Notes: a model not told the origin generated them from the sequence alone. A stretch of DNA of 64,000 bases from Agapetus fuscipes (GCA_951799405.1 OX637342.1:6014001-6078000), one strand, 5' to 3'. Shown: positions 20,368-30,744, numbered from the stretch's first letter. Program-made: numbers and translations.

Positions 20368-20878
20368 CTTATGAGGCTGACCACCCGTGCTGTAAAAATC
20401 GGTTCACTTTTGCCAATGCCACCCCGGTTCAGGGAACGGCGGCTGGAGTTGCAAGGTTTATGTTCATGTGAGGTTTTGTTAATTTGTATGCACACATGCA
20501 GAATGTGTAGGCGTGAACCTACATGTGCCTGTCTGTGGGCATGAATTTAATATCTAATCTAATCTAATCTAAGCTGCAAAGATATATATCATTTAAGTTT
20601 TATATTAAATGCATTCCCACAAGCAGATATGTATAATTTCGCGCTAACACATGCCGCATGTGGACCTACAATATAAAAACCCAATCTCAAATGAACATAA
20701 GCCTTGCAACTCTTGCCGTCCTTCCCTGAAACAGAGGTGACATTGGCAAAGTGAACCAATTTTTACATTATGGGTGGTCAGCCGCATAACAACCTATAAG
20801 TCAAGGAACTCCTATGAGCCTTAAATGTTAACATATCTTTGCAGCTTAGATTATTATAGATAGATTATAGAAAACTAA
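20368..20878 (+). mobile_element. TTAGA-LINE 3' end (S4) split by an S1 copy
   Basis: Left part 20368-20552 (CTTATGAGGCTGACCACC to GGGCATGAATTTAATAT) and right part 20810-20878 (ATGAGCCTTAAATGTTAAC to TTAGATTATTATAGATAG) rebuild one element. S4 is marked by GGTTTATGTTCATGTGAGG. The interruption is a minus-strand S1 copy. Confidence 0.8.
20553..20808 (-). mobile_element. TTAGA-LINE 3' end, S1, nested insertion
   Basis: TCTAATCTAATCTAATC tail abuts the interrupted S4 copy on the left; the right end is TATAAGTCAAGGAA. One change (CAGAGGTGACAT) and a few others separate it from the 26.4 kb copy. Confidence 0.85.
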
Positions 20879-21261
20879 TTAAAAAATTGTGAATTCAAAC
20901 ATTTGTTTACTTATTCAATTTTTCTATGACGTATAGTTGTTATCTATGAATTCAAATGATGAATTATTGATTGCTTTGTCCGCAGAGAAAACTGGTTGTT
21001 GATGCTGCGGACCAGATCTTGAGTCTCCTGCGATTGGCGCGCGTCAGTCAATGGATTCGCCTTAAAAGGAGCGAACCTGAGATGACGTAATAATGCCGAG
21101 CTGTGTCATTAATGAACCCGATCAGCGCTACTCAGAGATAGCTGAATGCTAAGTCCTTTATAATAAGCCATAAGCTAAGCTATGAATTTCATTAGGTTAA
21201 AGAATCTTTACCGATAAGATTGTTTAATTATCTCATTTTTTTCGTATCCGATCTGTTATTT
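20879..21261. other. no recognised feature
   Basis: 20990-21130 is somewhat GC-richer (GCGATTGGCGCGCGTCAGTC) but holds no frame or repeat that I recognise. Confidence 0.4.
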
Positions 21262-21806
21262 ATTTCTTGACTTATAGGTTCGTATGAGGCTGACAATCCA
21301 TTCTGTAAAAAAATTGTCATTATAGTCAAGCATCATTTTACATCATTTTTTCATTTCCTTGGAGTGAATTACAAATGGAAAAAGGTCGGTTTTATGGCCG
21401 AGGGGGCCAAGTGGGCCAATCTTTCTAGCGTGTTTGGAATGGAATAACGTTGGTTCAATCCCCGCTTGGGTCATTTGGCCATAGCTTTGACCCTGGTTCA
21501 ACAGATATAATTGGGTAATTATTTATTTATAATTCATTAAAATAAACAATAGTGAATCAAAAACCTATTATATTAATATCTGTTTCTGGCCAGGCAGAAA
21601 AGGTTGGTGAATTCCTCTTCACAAATCTATTAAAAAAAAAAGTGGATTTAATTTGGTCAATGTCACCCATATTTCAAGGGATGGCAATTGCTGCAGTGTT
21701 TGTATTTTGGAGATTTGGGCTGCTTTGTTAGTAAGCATGCAGCATGTGTATTGTGTAAGCTTACATCTGTCTGCTTGTGGGTAAGCACGAAATATGAAAG
21801 GAATGA
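21262..21806 (+). mobile_element. TTAGA-LINE 3' end interrupted by SINE-3
   Basis: ATTTCTTGACTTATAGGTTC to about 21326, then resumes at 21648 with TTTGGTCAATGTCACCCATA and runs to TGCTTGTGGGTAAGCACG. The gap contains SINE-3 plus about 57 bp not assigned. Confidence 0.65.
21384..21642 (+). mobile_element. SINE-3 copy
   Basis: tRNA-like head with A box TATGGCCGAGGGGGCCAAG, a long variable region typical of Ser/Leu-type tRNA, and B box GTTGGTTCAATCCCC. The body has CTTTGACCCTGGTTCAACAG and CTTCACAAATCTATT, with a poly-A tail at 21633-21642. Shares head, body and tail with the copy at 52.94 kb. Confidence 0.8.
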
Positions 21807-22124
21807 CTCATGAAACCGTCAAATCATTATAGTTTTGACATCGACTACAAGGGAATAAGAGTCGTTCTACGGGCTTCCCATGCTGTGATAAAAGGGGGAG
21901 GAATAAGTGAAATAAAAATGCAAGCATTTTGATGCAGTAAAATCATTGTTTCATAAAATATCATTTCTGCAGCCATAAAGTCTCATCCCGACAATTCTTC
22001 ATTCTGATATTACGTCACACGATCGTAAACCGTAACCCAAGGTAGGTTTCCACGTCGTGATGAACGAGCAGTGCGTGCCCGGCAGACTTAAAACAGCACC
22101 GACACTCTGGTAGGCAACGAATCC
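21807..22124. other. no recognised feature
   Basis: Moderate composition; no coding or repeat signal seen before the tandem array. Confidence 0.4.
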
Positions 22125-22545
22125 GAGCAGATCTCAAAATCTGCGAGCTGCAGATCATCCGCGGCTCATCACGACAACGCTAGAAAAGTAAGAATATGCT
22201 GTGATACAGAGGAGACCTGGAACATATGAAGGTATTCAGAAAAGACTGCTGGGAGACCAAGAAGAGACTCCAATTTAACGAGATCTCAAAATCAGTGATA
22301 TATAAATCATTCTAGGCTCATCAGGAAAATATTAGAAAATTAGGAATATGATGTGATAAAGAGAAGATCTGAAACATATGAGAGTATTCCGAAAAGACTG
22401 CTGGGAGATCGAGATGAGACTCCAATCTCATGAGATCTCAAAATCTGGGAGCTAGAGATCATCCTTGGCTCATCACTTGAATATGCTGTTATACAAAAAA
22501 TACCTCCTCAAACATATATGGGTTTTCAAAAAAGAAAGAGTCTTC
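22125..22545. repeat. tandem repeat, period about 152 bp
   Basis: ATCTCAAAAT recurs near 22131, 22283 and 22435. Between these starts the units share GGCTCATCA, GAATATG, GATAAAGAGAAGA/GATACAGAGGAGA, CATATGA and AAAAGACTGCTGGGAGA. There are two full units and a partial third, diverged by roughly a fifth. Confidence 0.8.
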
Positions 22546-22599
22546 CCTCCTCCTCTATTCCCAAATAGGAGTTTTGGGTAGCCCTAGCTATCCAAATCT

Positions 22600-22751
22600 G
22601 TCGGCATGTGGTTGTGTAGTGGTTGGCGTAAAGCCGCCCCTGTGACATAAAAATAAACAGGTTCCACTCGCCGCATGCAAAACCCTTCGGGGATAACACG
22701 GGAAGAAGTTACCGTATAGGTATTATGTGTAGCTTAGTTGCGTTTTTTTTT
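22600..22751 (+). mobile_element. SINE-1 3' part
   Basis: GGTTGGCGTAAAGCCGCCCC, TTCCACTCGCCGCATGC, CTTCGGGGATAACACGGG and GTGTAGCTTAGTTGCG mark the 3' half. GTATAGGTATTATGTGTAG shows a small insertion in the usual CACTATATGTGTAG. Confidence 0.75.
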
Positions 22752-23037
22752 GTTTTGCATCTGTTGTCAGTTGCTTTATCTGCGCTTGACTCATGCATAG
22801 TTTGGCAACAGCAGAGACGACTCCGAAGCATCACTAATGTATGGTCGGTACACAACGCGACTTCCCTATAAGGCAGTTTCTTGTACATTATTTTTGTCAG
22901 ACCTGACTATTATTCTCATTTGCTTAGACTACGTGGGACACAAATCCCGTACACCGATTATATGGAAACATTAATGTAAGAGCATACGAGATAACAAACT
23001 GTGTCTTTATTTTTAATATTATGTTTGTGCTGTAATT

Positions 23038-23640
23038 TAGTCTTGGGAGTAAGAGAACCATGAAGAGAAACAGCAAAAGACAGATAAACTTGTAGGATTG
23101 TGGTGTGGTAGGTCTTGAGTCACCTCTTGGTCACATTTTGAAAAATCCGAAAATACCCATCAACTTAAAAAGGAAAGTATTCAATGCCTGTGTCCTGCCA
23201 GTGTTCACTTATGGTATTGAGACAGTCACTATGTCACAAAAAAGTGCCCACAAGCTAAGATTCACACAGAGAGCAATGGAGAGAGCCATGTTGGGTGTCA
23301 GTTTGCGGGACAGACTCAGAAATGAAGACATAAGAGTCAGGACAAAGGTTTCCGATGTCATCAAGATGGCCGCAACCCTCAACTGGCGATGGGCGAGACA
23401 TGTCGCTCGCGATCCAGATGAAAAGTGGACAAAGCGACTGCTGTGCTGGTGCCCAAGGACGGCAAAGCGTGGAGTTGGGCGCCCACAGTTGCGTTGGCGT
23501 GACGATGTTCAGAGAAGTGCAGGACTTGCCTGGATGCGGATCGCTCAGGATAGAAACGAATGGAAAATGCGAGAGGAGGCCTACGTCCAGGAGTGGACGA
23601 TCAATACAGGCTGAAGAAGAAGAAGAAGAAGAAGGTCTTG
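23038..23640 (+). mobile_element. LINE-R copy, 5'-truncated
   Basis: About 600 bp ending in a GAA/AAG repeat tail (23616-23634). This is the longest coding stretch of the family in the window; the polymerase domain itself is missing. Confidence 0.8.
23105..23614 (+). pseudogene. LINE-R ORF2 C-terminal region
   Basis: Open for 169 codons. It carries NACVLPVFTYGIETVTMS, RAMERAMLGVSLRDRLRNED, LNWRWARHVARDPDEKW, RGVGRPQLRWRDDVQRSAG and EAYVQEW, the sequence after the reverse transcriptase in many invertebrate RTE-like or related LINEs. No YADD motif is present, so it cannot be a working polymerase. The GTG at 23105 is only the start of the open frame; the element is cut off upstream. Confidence 0.8.
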
Positions 23641-23709
23641 AGTCTTCACAGCTTGCGAGTTGGATTAAATAAGCAAGCATAAAGTCATTGATATGTCTTT
23701 TAATTTTAG

Positions 23710-23790
23710 ATTGGTCTATAGTCTAATGGTTAATGCTGTGGACTAGTAATCGGAAGTTATTATCGTTAGGTTTATTCAGGAGACACCTTT
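23710..23790 (+). repeat. tRNA-like head
   Basis: TATAGTCTAATGGTTAATGC (A-box-like) lies 35-45 bp upstream of a weak B-box-like TTAGGTTTATTCAGG. Resembles the SINE-2 head; no body. Confidence 0.4.
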
Positions 23791-23945
23791 TGTTGTGCGG
23801 TGATCGGCTATGAAGGACATTGGTTTCGACACAAACGAAACTTCGCGAATAAAGTATGATCTCTAATTACGGTTCGCCAATATCCAAATTTGTAAATTTA
23901 TTTACCAACGTGGCAACTGACCGTTATTTTAGTTAAAATCCAATC

Positions 23946-24078
23946 ATGAATGTTCATTTGAGGTTTGGATTTTAAATTAAATGTTCATATACAGCATTTG
24001 TAAGCGCCAACTTACACGTGTCTGTTTGTGGACATGCATTATGTATGATTTGTTAATGTTAATATGTTTTAGATTCTC
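23946..24078 (+). mobile_element. TTAGA-LINE 3' fragment
   Basis: Starts inside the repeat at ATGTTCATTTGAGGTTTGG and ends TTAATATGTTTTAGATTC. A minus-strand copy starts a few bases later, again tail to tail. Confidence 0.75.
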
Positions 24079-24085
24079 AGGTTTT

Positions 24086-24270
24086 ATTTAGATTGTAAGG
24101 TTCATAATATTTAATGCATGCCCACCAGCAGGCGCATGTAAGTTCTGCACATTCTGCATATTGTGTGCATACAAAAAAAAACAAGTCTCCCATAACCATA
24201 CACTTTGCAACTCCTTCCGCCTTTACCTGAAACCGAAGTAGCATTAGCAAAAGCGAACCAATACTCATAC
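24086..24270 (-). mobile_element. TTAGA-LINE 3' end, S4-like
   Basis: ATTTAGATTGTAAGGTTCAT, CCCACCAGCAGGCGCATG, CAACTCCTTCCGCC, CGAAGTAGCATTAGCAAAAG. The tail is degraded, and divergence is high. Confidence 0.7.
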
Positions 24271-24399
24271 TAAAAAATAAGTTCGTACAAACGCCTTGTG
24301 AGTTGTGATGGATGGTCAGAGGTGATAATCGCTAGACCACGATCTGTCATACTGATATCATGTTTACATGCAAACATAAATGCTGGAAAACGTTCTTTA

Positions 24400-24534
24400 G
24401 TCTAATCTATAATCTAAGTTGCAAGGGTATATTCATTTAAAGCTCTCAGATGTATGCCCACAAACCAACACGTGTAGTTCGCGCTTACAAATGCTGAATG
24501 TGTACTTACAAATAAAATCCAAACCTTAAATGGC
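24400..24534 (-). mobile_element. TTAGA-LINE 3' fragment, S2
   Basis: CTATAATCTAAGTTGCAAGG, AAAGCTCTCAGATGTATGC, AAATGCTGAATGTGTACTT; nearly the same as the start of the copy at 47.75 kb but cut off halfway. Confidence 0.8.
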
Positions 24535-24567
24535 ATGCAATTTACTCAAAACTAACAAATCTGCATT

Positions 24568-24640
24568 CTAAATCTAAGCTGCAAAGATATGTATCATTTG
24601 AGATTCATATTAAATGCATTCCCACAAGCAGACATGCATT
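24568..24640 (-). mobile_element. TTAGA-LINE 3' fragment
   Basis: Only the tail side: TAAATCTAAGCTGCAAAG, GTATCATTTGAGATTCAT, CATTCCCACAAGCAGACATG. Confidence 0.7.
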
Positions 24641-24781
24641 CAAAGTAAAATAATGTGTGACAGTAAATCAAGGCGTTGGGAGAGAAAGAGAAAGAGCAGC
24701 ATCGTTCAAGAGGTCTGCCTAGATGGGCCCTAATATAAACATCCAACTCCTAAATGGGAACGGTACCTACCCCAAGTATTA

Positions 24782-24885
24782 TGCTTTACGTTTTCATTCA
24801 ACCTTAGCGCTAACGAATAAATGTATGGAAATATAAATAGAGCCTCTAGTTAGCATTTAAGTTTCCATACTTTTAGGTAAATCGC
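24782..24885. mobile_element. MITE-3 copy
   Basis: ATTCAACCTTAGCGCTAACG and TAAGTTTCCATAC flank the core in reverse orientation (GAGCCTCTAGTTAGC). Flanking words AAATGTATGGAAA and TTTCCATACTTTT are inverted copies of each other. Confidence 0.55.
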
Positions 24886-25048
24886 TTATACTTGCGGTAG
24901 ACTCTGATGACTGTTGCATTTAGCAGAGATGAAGGATTAGTACTTGATGAGATGCTGGTGGAGTATGGCAGAAAATTTATGACATTTTTTACGTTTAAAC
25001 GTGAGAAAAATACGACTAGAATGGAACATCTGTTACTTGATTTAAAAA

Positions 25049-25256
25049 TAGGTATGAAACTGACTACTAATGCATTAAAAAATTGTTCACTTTGTCAATA
25101 TCACCTCTATTTCATTAAAATCGGCCAAAGTTGCAAGGTTTATGTTCCCTTTAGATTTGATTTTTCATTTGTAAGTGCACATGCAGCATGCGTCAGCGTG
25201 AACTCATACGTGTGAGCTTGTAGGCATGTCTGAATCTGCAACTTACACAGATTATA
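25049..25256 (+). mobile_element. TTAGA-LINE 3' end, old
   Basis: TAGGTATGAAACTGACTACT, TGTTCACTTTGTCAATATCA, GCACATGCAGCATGCG, CATGTCTGAATCTGCAACTT. A 102-codon frame across it is a by-product of the repeat. Confidence 0.75.
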
Positions 25257-25753
25257 CATTGCATTTAAGAGAATCTGTGATATCTTCTTGATATGGAATA
25301 TTGTCTTATATACTCTTAATATTAGTATTTAACTTCTAGCTATTTACCGACTGTGTTCTCTCTGCCTCCATTAGGGTGCAATTCTATCAATTAAATCGTG
25401 TATAATATAAAAGCATGTTATACTTATTTGGTTTATGTTGCACACAAAAGGAATGACGTAATGAAATTATTTATCCTGAATATGCAAGGCAGGTAGATAT
25501 TAATTTTCCGCCTCTAGGGGGAACTAGGTGTGAACATTAGAGATATCACTTGGGTTTTGATTTAATGTAAGTCCCCAGTCTCTGCATTGTTGGGAGAAAC
25601 TTAATATATGAATGCGAAAAGCGGCAGCTGCAGAATAATATTGTAAAATTAATGCATACAATACATTTCGCATTCCCATTATGAGACAGTGGATTTGTAT
25701 GAACTTTTATTATCAAGCTCAATGTTTTATTAAATGAAATAAATATGCATGAA
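25257..25753. other. no recognised feature
   Basis: AT-rich with no frame or repeat apart from a CCGCCTCTAGGGGG word at 25508, which resembles the MITE-3 core but lacks its arms. Confidence 0.4.
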
Positions 25754-25941
25754 TAAAAAACCCTCTTTAATTCTACTTATATACGTTTTTTTTATTTTTT
25801 AATGTAACAAATAGTGACTTTGACTGGTTTCGACCACTTGGAAATTTTCAGATAAAGGCCGAAACCGGTCAAATTCACTATTTGTTGTATTAACAAATTA
25901 AATATGTATAAGTCAACCGAATTAAACAGTGTTTTTTTCAT
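25754..25941. repeat. long imperfect palindrome
   Basis: Inner arms 25800-25832 and 25858-25892 (ACAAATAGTGACTTTGACTG against CGGTCAAATTCACTATTTGT) pair closely around a 25-bp spacer. Weaker pairing continues outwards to about 25754 and 25941 (TTTAATTC / GAATTAAA). It contains CTGGTTTCGACC. Confidence 0.7.
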
Positions 25942-26271
25942 ATTTAAAATTGAGTTCGGCAAATTTTCCGCTGAAGCATTGCGTAAATTGTTATATTAAA
26001 CCGTGTTTGTAAAATGACCGTTTATTTTTTCATGGGAGAAGTTTGTGTGCATTTTCTGGTATGCCTTTGACAAACAGTGTCACTGTTACTGTGACTCTAT
26101 CGCTAGAGTCTCTGCGAAGTTGACTCTATTTCATTATTTATTTGCATACTTCTTTCAATTCATCTAAATCAATCACCTTTTCATACGTTTCGTTTTACGA
26201 TCTGATCAAGTCAAACGTCTCTCGATTTTCCCTTACTTCGTTCTCAGAATCTCAAAAGTTATTTAAACAGT

Positions 26272-26400
26272 TGTTCATTGATTTATTGATTGGTATGATG
26301 CTGAACACCTTTACTGTATAAAAAGGTTCACCTCATTAATGTCACCACTGTTGCAGGAAATGACAACAACAGTTGCAGCTTTATTTTCATTTGAGACTTC
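26272..26400 (+). mobile_element. TTAGA-LINE 3' fragment
   Basis: TGATTTATTGATTGGTATGA, GAACACCTTTACTG, CACCACTGTTGCAGGAAATG, ending TTTTCATTTGAGACTTC where a minus-strand copy intrudes. TTTGAGTTTTATTTAGTGAG at 26700 may be its continuation. Confidence 0.7.
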
Positions 26401-26700
26401 TAATCTAATCTAATCTAATCTAAGCTGCAAAGATATATATCATTTAAGATTTATACTAAATGCATACCCACAAGCAGATATGTATAATTTCGCGCTAACA
26501 CATGCCGCATGTGGACCTACAATATAAAAACCCAATCTCAAATGAACATAAGCCTTGCAACTCTTGCCGTCCTTCCCTGAAACAGGGGTGACATTGGCAA
26601 AGTGAACCAATTTTTATATTATGGGTGGTCAGCCGCATAACAACCTATAAGTCAAGGAACATACCTACATGACAAATTACATTTTTTTAAATCAAAGAAT
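26401..26700 (-). mobile_element. TTAGA-LINE 3' end, S1
   Basis: Four-unit tail, complete core, plus 3' UTR to AAATCAAAGAATTTGAG. ATTTGAG occurs on both sides (26388 and 26698), a candidate target duplication. Confidence 0.85.
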
Positions 26701-26749
26701 TTGAGTTTTATTTAGTGAGTACCTACCTACCTGTGGAGTGGTTGCTTCC

Positions 26750-26901
26750 CGGGATCTGTTACCGTGGTCTGTGGAGCTGGAACTGTCAATTTCATCAACA
26801 TCAACTTCATCCCTTAAGCATAACGCTGAAGAAGCCCATTATAAACATGAGCGAAACGTCCCGAAGCTCCAGCTCCTACAGACCAAGGCAACGTATCCCG
26901 A
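26750..26901. repeat. hairpin element with GACGTTTCG word
   Basis: CGGGATCTGTTACCGTGGTC at 26750 and GACCAAGGCAACGTATCCCG at 26881 are imperfect inverted ends extending inwards to GGAGCTGGA/CTCCAGCTCC. The interior holds CATAACGCTGAAGAAGCCC and GCGAAACGTCCCG. A piece of it recurs at 28.12 kb. Confidence 0.7.
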
Positions 26902-27180
26902 AAGCGTTTATGCAATTTAGAGAGATTAAATTAATCTTAATTTGCGTGTGACTCGGGAAGATTTTTTTTCTACGTACCATACTTAGCTGTGTATGCGCGT
27001 CTCACAAAGTACAAATGATGACGTGGTCATGTAAATCCGCGCTGTCATCACAATATATCCATTTCAGAGACTTGCCCATTTTCAGAAAACCAAAAAGCAA
27101 TATAACATGTTCATAGGCCATTGTTTCAAATTACTTCACAGTCTGTGTGGGCCTCATTCCAATATGATAATGTTCCTGTA

Positions 27181-27320
27181 GCCCTAGTATAAAGTTTCAC
27201 ATTCAAACTCAACCGCTGCGTTTCACCAAAAGTGTATTCAATCCAAAACATTCACTAGAGATGCTGTTTTAGTTTACGTACATTTTTTGGTAAACGCTAT
27301 AGTTGAGCTGGAGTATGGAA
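27181..27320. mobile_element. MITE-3 copy, well preserved
   Basis: Left ACTCAACCGCTGCGTTTCAC and right GTAAACGCTATAGTTGAGCT are inverted ends; the core is ATTCACTAGAGATGCTG. AAAACATTCACTAG and CTGTTTTAGTTTACGTACAT give further internal pairing. Confidence 0.7.
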
Positions 27321-28003
27321 CAAACAGTTGAACTGTAATTCAAGTAAAGTTAGACTGATACAATAAATCTCAAAGAACACGCTTAAAATCCACACCAGTA
27401 CCCCGATTATAAACCGTCGAGTAAACAGAAAGATGTAAGAACAAAATAACACCGCCTCTAGTGAGTGTTGTAGTTTTCATTTATTATTTCTATTTACGCG
27501 CTGGTTGACTATTTACGTTTTGTTTTGTACTCGAGATACAGTTCTGCTTTGTTGACAGACACTGAAGTCACATCGGCTTTTGACTCGATACTTAATCTTC
27601 TTCACACTTGGAACTGGTTAAAGATTTCATGAACAAATAATTGGCCCTTGTTTCCATTAAATGTAAAAAAACTGGGTAGAAAATTCGGAGTATAAAGGAA
27701 ATCTGAACCGATTTTGTGAAGTCAGAATCTATATTGACCTAAAGTCCTATCAAACGTGCTTTATAGATATGTTTCCATTTCCTTAGATGATAAATCTAAG
27801 GAAATCTAAGGAAATGGGATCTTTAGATCGTACTAGTTTTATTTTGTTGACGCTACGGTCGAACGGACAAGGCAGTGGCAGTTTGACATTTTTGGAATTT
27901 AGTGCATTACACATTCTTGCATCAAAAAAAAATATTTTAACCTACAAGAATTAATAAGTATAAATAAATTAAATAAAAATTGAAATTTCCCTGACGAACA
28001 TAT
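27321..28003. other. no gene; MITE-3 core word and a short hairpin
   Basis: 27448-27485 (CCGCCTCTAGTGAGTG then GTAGTTTTCATT) looks like the core of another MITE-3. At 27774-27818 CCATTTCCTTAGAT pairs with ATCTAAGGAAAT, which is itself tandemly duplicated. Confidence 0.45.
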
Positions 28004-28336
28004 TAGTATGAGGCTGACCACCATGCTGTAAAAACATGGTTTACTTTTGCCAATGCCACCCCGGTTTCACGGAAGGGCGGCAGGAAAAGTTTTAGGCTTA
28101 CACGGACATCTGATGATGCTGGGTATTGCCGTGGTCTGTTGGAGCTGGAATTTTCCATGTTTACGATAAGCTTCTTCGGCGGGAAAGGGAAAGGAGGTGC
28201 AAGGTTTATGTTCATGTGAGTTTTTGTTTATTTCGTATGTACACATGCAGCATGTGCAAACGTTAACTTACATGTTCATGCTTGTTGGAACGCATTAAAT
28301 ATGAATATCTTTGCAACTCAGATTACAGATTATAGT
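28004..28336 (+). mobile_element. TTAGA-LINE 3' end (S4) with inserted hairpin fragment
   Basis: TATGAGGCTGACCACCATGC up to GGAAGGGCGGCAGGA, then about 110 bp foreign DNA (28087-28197), then GGTGCAAGGTTTATGTTCAT to TTGCAACTCAGATTACAG. The foreign part includes TTGCCGTGGTCTGTTGGAGC and AGCTTCTTCGGCG, shared with the hairpin element at 26.75 kb. Confidence 0.75.
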
Positions 28337-28442
28337 TGCACAATCGCAACCATCTCACTTAATGCAGATTTTTGCGTTTTTTTCTTCATTTAATTTTTCT
28401 TGTTTTTTTTTACTTTTTACAAACTGCAATACTTTTTATTTT

Positions 28443-28729
28443 GGGGCCGTCCATAAATTACGTCATCGATTTCGGCCGATTTTCGACCCCCCCCCCTTAC
28501 AATCATCCTATAGTCATTATCCAATGACCCCCTTCCCCTCTCTTGCTGTAATAATGGATGAGCTTAATAATTAATAATGTTATAGTACTTACATACTATT
28601 TTGTATATTTTGTAGAAATTGGTATTTACAAGAACGACGTCACTTTTGGTACTCGTACATCATTTACCATCATCCGCAGACCAGACTCCCCCCCCTTTAA
28701 TGCGAATGACGTAATATATGGACAGCCCC
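28443..28729. mobile_element. MITE-5, 287 bp
   Basis: Terminal inverted repeats GGGGCCGTCCATAAATTACG (28443) and CGTAATATATGGACAGCCCC (to 28729) match over 24 bp with two mismatches. Ends of the form GGGGCTGTCCATAAATTACGTCA are, as I recall, very widespread in invertebrate genomes; assignment to a superfamily is not attempted. C-runs inside, no ORF. Confidence 0.8.
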
Positions 28730-29052
28730 TTTGCAAATGCTGCATTAAAAAAGGCACAAGCAAACACAGGTGACGCTCTTTAGCATCAACAAAAATAATT
28801 AAATTGCTTGTCGCGCAGCCAAAGTAATTAAAAATGGAAAACAGACGAAATAATGGCATTCATGAAATCGGTGCGTGTAATTAAAACATCAATGTTTCTT
28901 TAAATTTTGCATCGATTTAAATAAAACACAAAAGAAGGATTCGCGACAATAATATATGCAAATACTTGTACGAGCATTCATTAGGTAAGCGCTTTCTGAA
29001 AAGGTTTAAAAAAAACAACTATCGAGGATTTTGTTTTTTTTTTAGTCATCGA

Positions 29053-29299
29053 CACCTCAAAGGTAAGACTGAATTAGTAACATTTAAACTAACTTGGTGT
29101 TATTTGATAAATGGACCCTTTCATATTTTCTACGAGAGAAAACCCTACAAATATGTGGAAATCCTGTAGTTTGGACGTTTGCCATCAGCACTTCCTTTTA
29201 ATTACTGAAATTACTATGTGAAGCTAAACCCAATAAAACACTTTATCCACGCTTCCTCAAATCAGTGAATCAGCACTCATTCAGTTTAACCTTTAAGGT
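29053..29299 (+). mobile_element. MITE-2, full length
   Basis: 247 bp. Ends CACCTCAAAGGTAAGACTGA and TCAGTTTAACCTTTAAGGTG are inverted over about 29 bp. The interior matches the copies at 7.9 and 14.7 kb (TCCTCAAATCAGTGAATCAG). No ORF. This copy best defines the family. Confidence 0.8.
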
Positions 29300-30420
29300 G
29301 GCGAAATAAAATAATTAAAGAAAACATGTGAACAATATGTACATTGTTGTTTGTTGATACATATTTGAATTTTTATTGTGGATCTTGAACGTAGCATTTT
29401 TCTCTTGCTTACGTTTCGTCACTATCCTGTAAGTAACTTATTTTGAGCTCAGCTACCTTTTGGTATCTGATTTTCTGAAAAACATTTATTTTCCTTTAGC
29501 AGTAATGTTAATAATACATGTTTTTCGACACTTTTCCTTATCCAAGGCAATCATTTTGAGCTTCTTGCAGAAGAAACAGCACTTATCAAAAATGTTTAAT
29601 TTTTTTTTGGATCGTCTAACGCCACTTGAGCCTTTAATGTGATGGTTTTCCTGTATGCCGTTGACCAAGATATATATGTTCTCAATAGAATACATTGTAG
29701 GCGTAATGCAAATATTCATTATTGTATCAAATACTCTACGCTCGTATAAAACAACAATACTATGAAACCTCATAGGGTGTGTATATACGCTATGCATAGA
29801 CTCAAAGCATGTGATAAATACTTATAAATTCAGCACTAATTGCAAACTACCATTATTTTTTTTAGATTTGTGACTATTTATTTTTGTTTAATTTCAGTTT
29901 TAGACTTTTACTATGAGAAAAGTGCAAAAATCTATGCAAGCGAAAATAGATTGCTAGCAAAAATTCGATTCTTCCACAATAGCGTCAAAATGAAAGAAGA
30001 AAAAGTAGATTAAGAACTTATCTAAATTGAGTCGTGTATGCCTACTTAAATACATTTGTTTGCTGGGTAATTGACCATTCCGAATTCCAATATGTCCTCA
30101 TATTCTACTCAAATTCAGGTTTCGAATGTCTCTCGGATGATACACAACCTTTTCGCTCTTTTCTATTTGATTTCAGTTTGGAAACTCGTATTATGGTTTC
30201 TGAAGAGTACATATACCGCAGCATTTATCGTATGGAAGATACATTAGAGACAATAAAAAAGGTTCTGTAATGTGTTGTAGGGAGGAAATATTGCTCAATA
30301 TTAGTGCAACAGGTTTCTCTAAATTAATTTTATTCGTATTGCATAAAACACAGATAAGAGTTACTAATCCGGGAACTATAAAATAATATATTTAATATAC
30401 TACCGCACAATGTTACCAAA
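29300..30420. other. no gene recognised
   Basis: AT-rich. Two frames of 103 (29486-29797 minus) and 78 codons (30034-30270 plus) have no identifiable motif. ACGTTTCGTC occurs at 29411-29420, identical to the word in the 32.2 kb hairpin. 29890-29970 weakly resembles the MITE-2 interior. Confidence 0.4.
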
Positions 30421-30694
30421 GCGTCCCCCCAGTGCTTGTTCACCACTGCTTATCCACGATTAGATTTGAAGATGACTTTTTGATAAAATTGCCTTAAGAA
30501 TCACATTCTACACAATCTGAGCTATGAAAACAAAACGTAAAACACTATTAAGTGAGAATTGCTTTCAACATTTCAAAATCAATTTTCAATTTTCATAAGA
30601 CACATTGGTCCAGTACACACGCAAACATTGCTCATGTAGAATCACCTCTGATGGGCATACAAACAAAGGATGGACAAACAAACACTAAGTGGAC
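30421..30694. mobile_element. MITE-1, about 275 bp
   Basis: Left end GCGTCCCCCCAGTGCTTGTT, right end AACAAACACTAAGTGGAC in inverse. The interior has CACAATCTGAGCTATGAAAA and TTGGTCCAGTACACACGCAA, shared with copies at 40.0, 52.4, 57.2 and 58.2/58.9 kb. No ORF. Confidence 0.75.
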
Positions 30695-30744
30695 AAAATC
30701 TCTGTAACCAAAGACTTTATTAATCAATCACAATAATTCAATAA

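Noticed and set aside
22125..22545. CRISPR-like array
   Set aside because: Units are 152 bp, diverged and without unique spacers; the genome is eukaryotic.
24295..24350. tRNA-like block on the minus strand (GTGGTCTAGCGATTATC)
   Set aside because: An A-box-like word is present, but no B box at the right distance.
24907..25215. 102-codon open frame
   Set aside because: Its second half is a TTAGA-LINE 3' end in an arbitrary frame.
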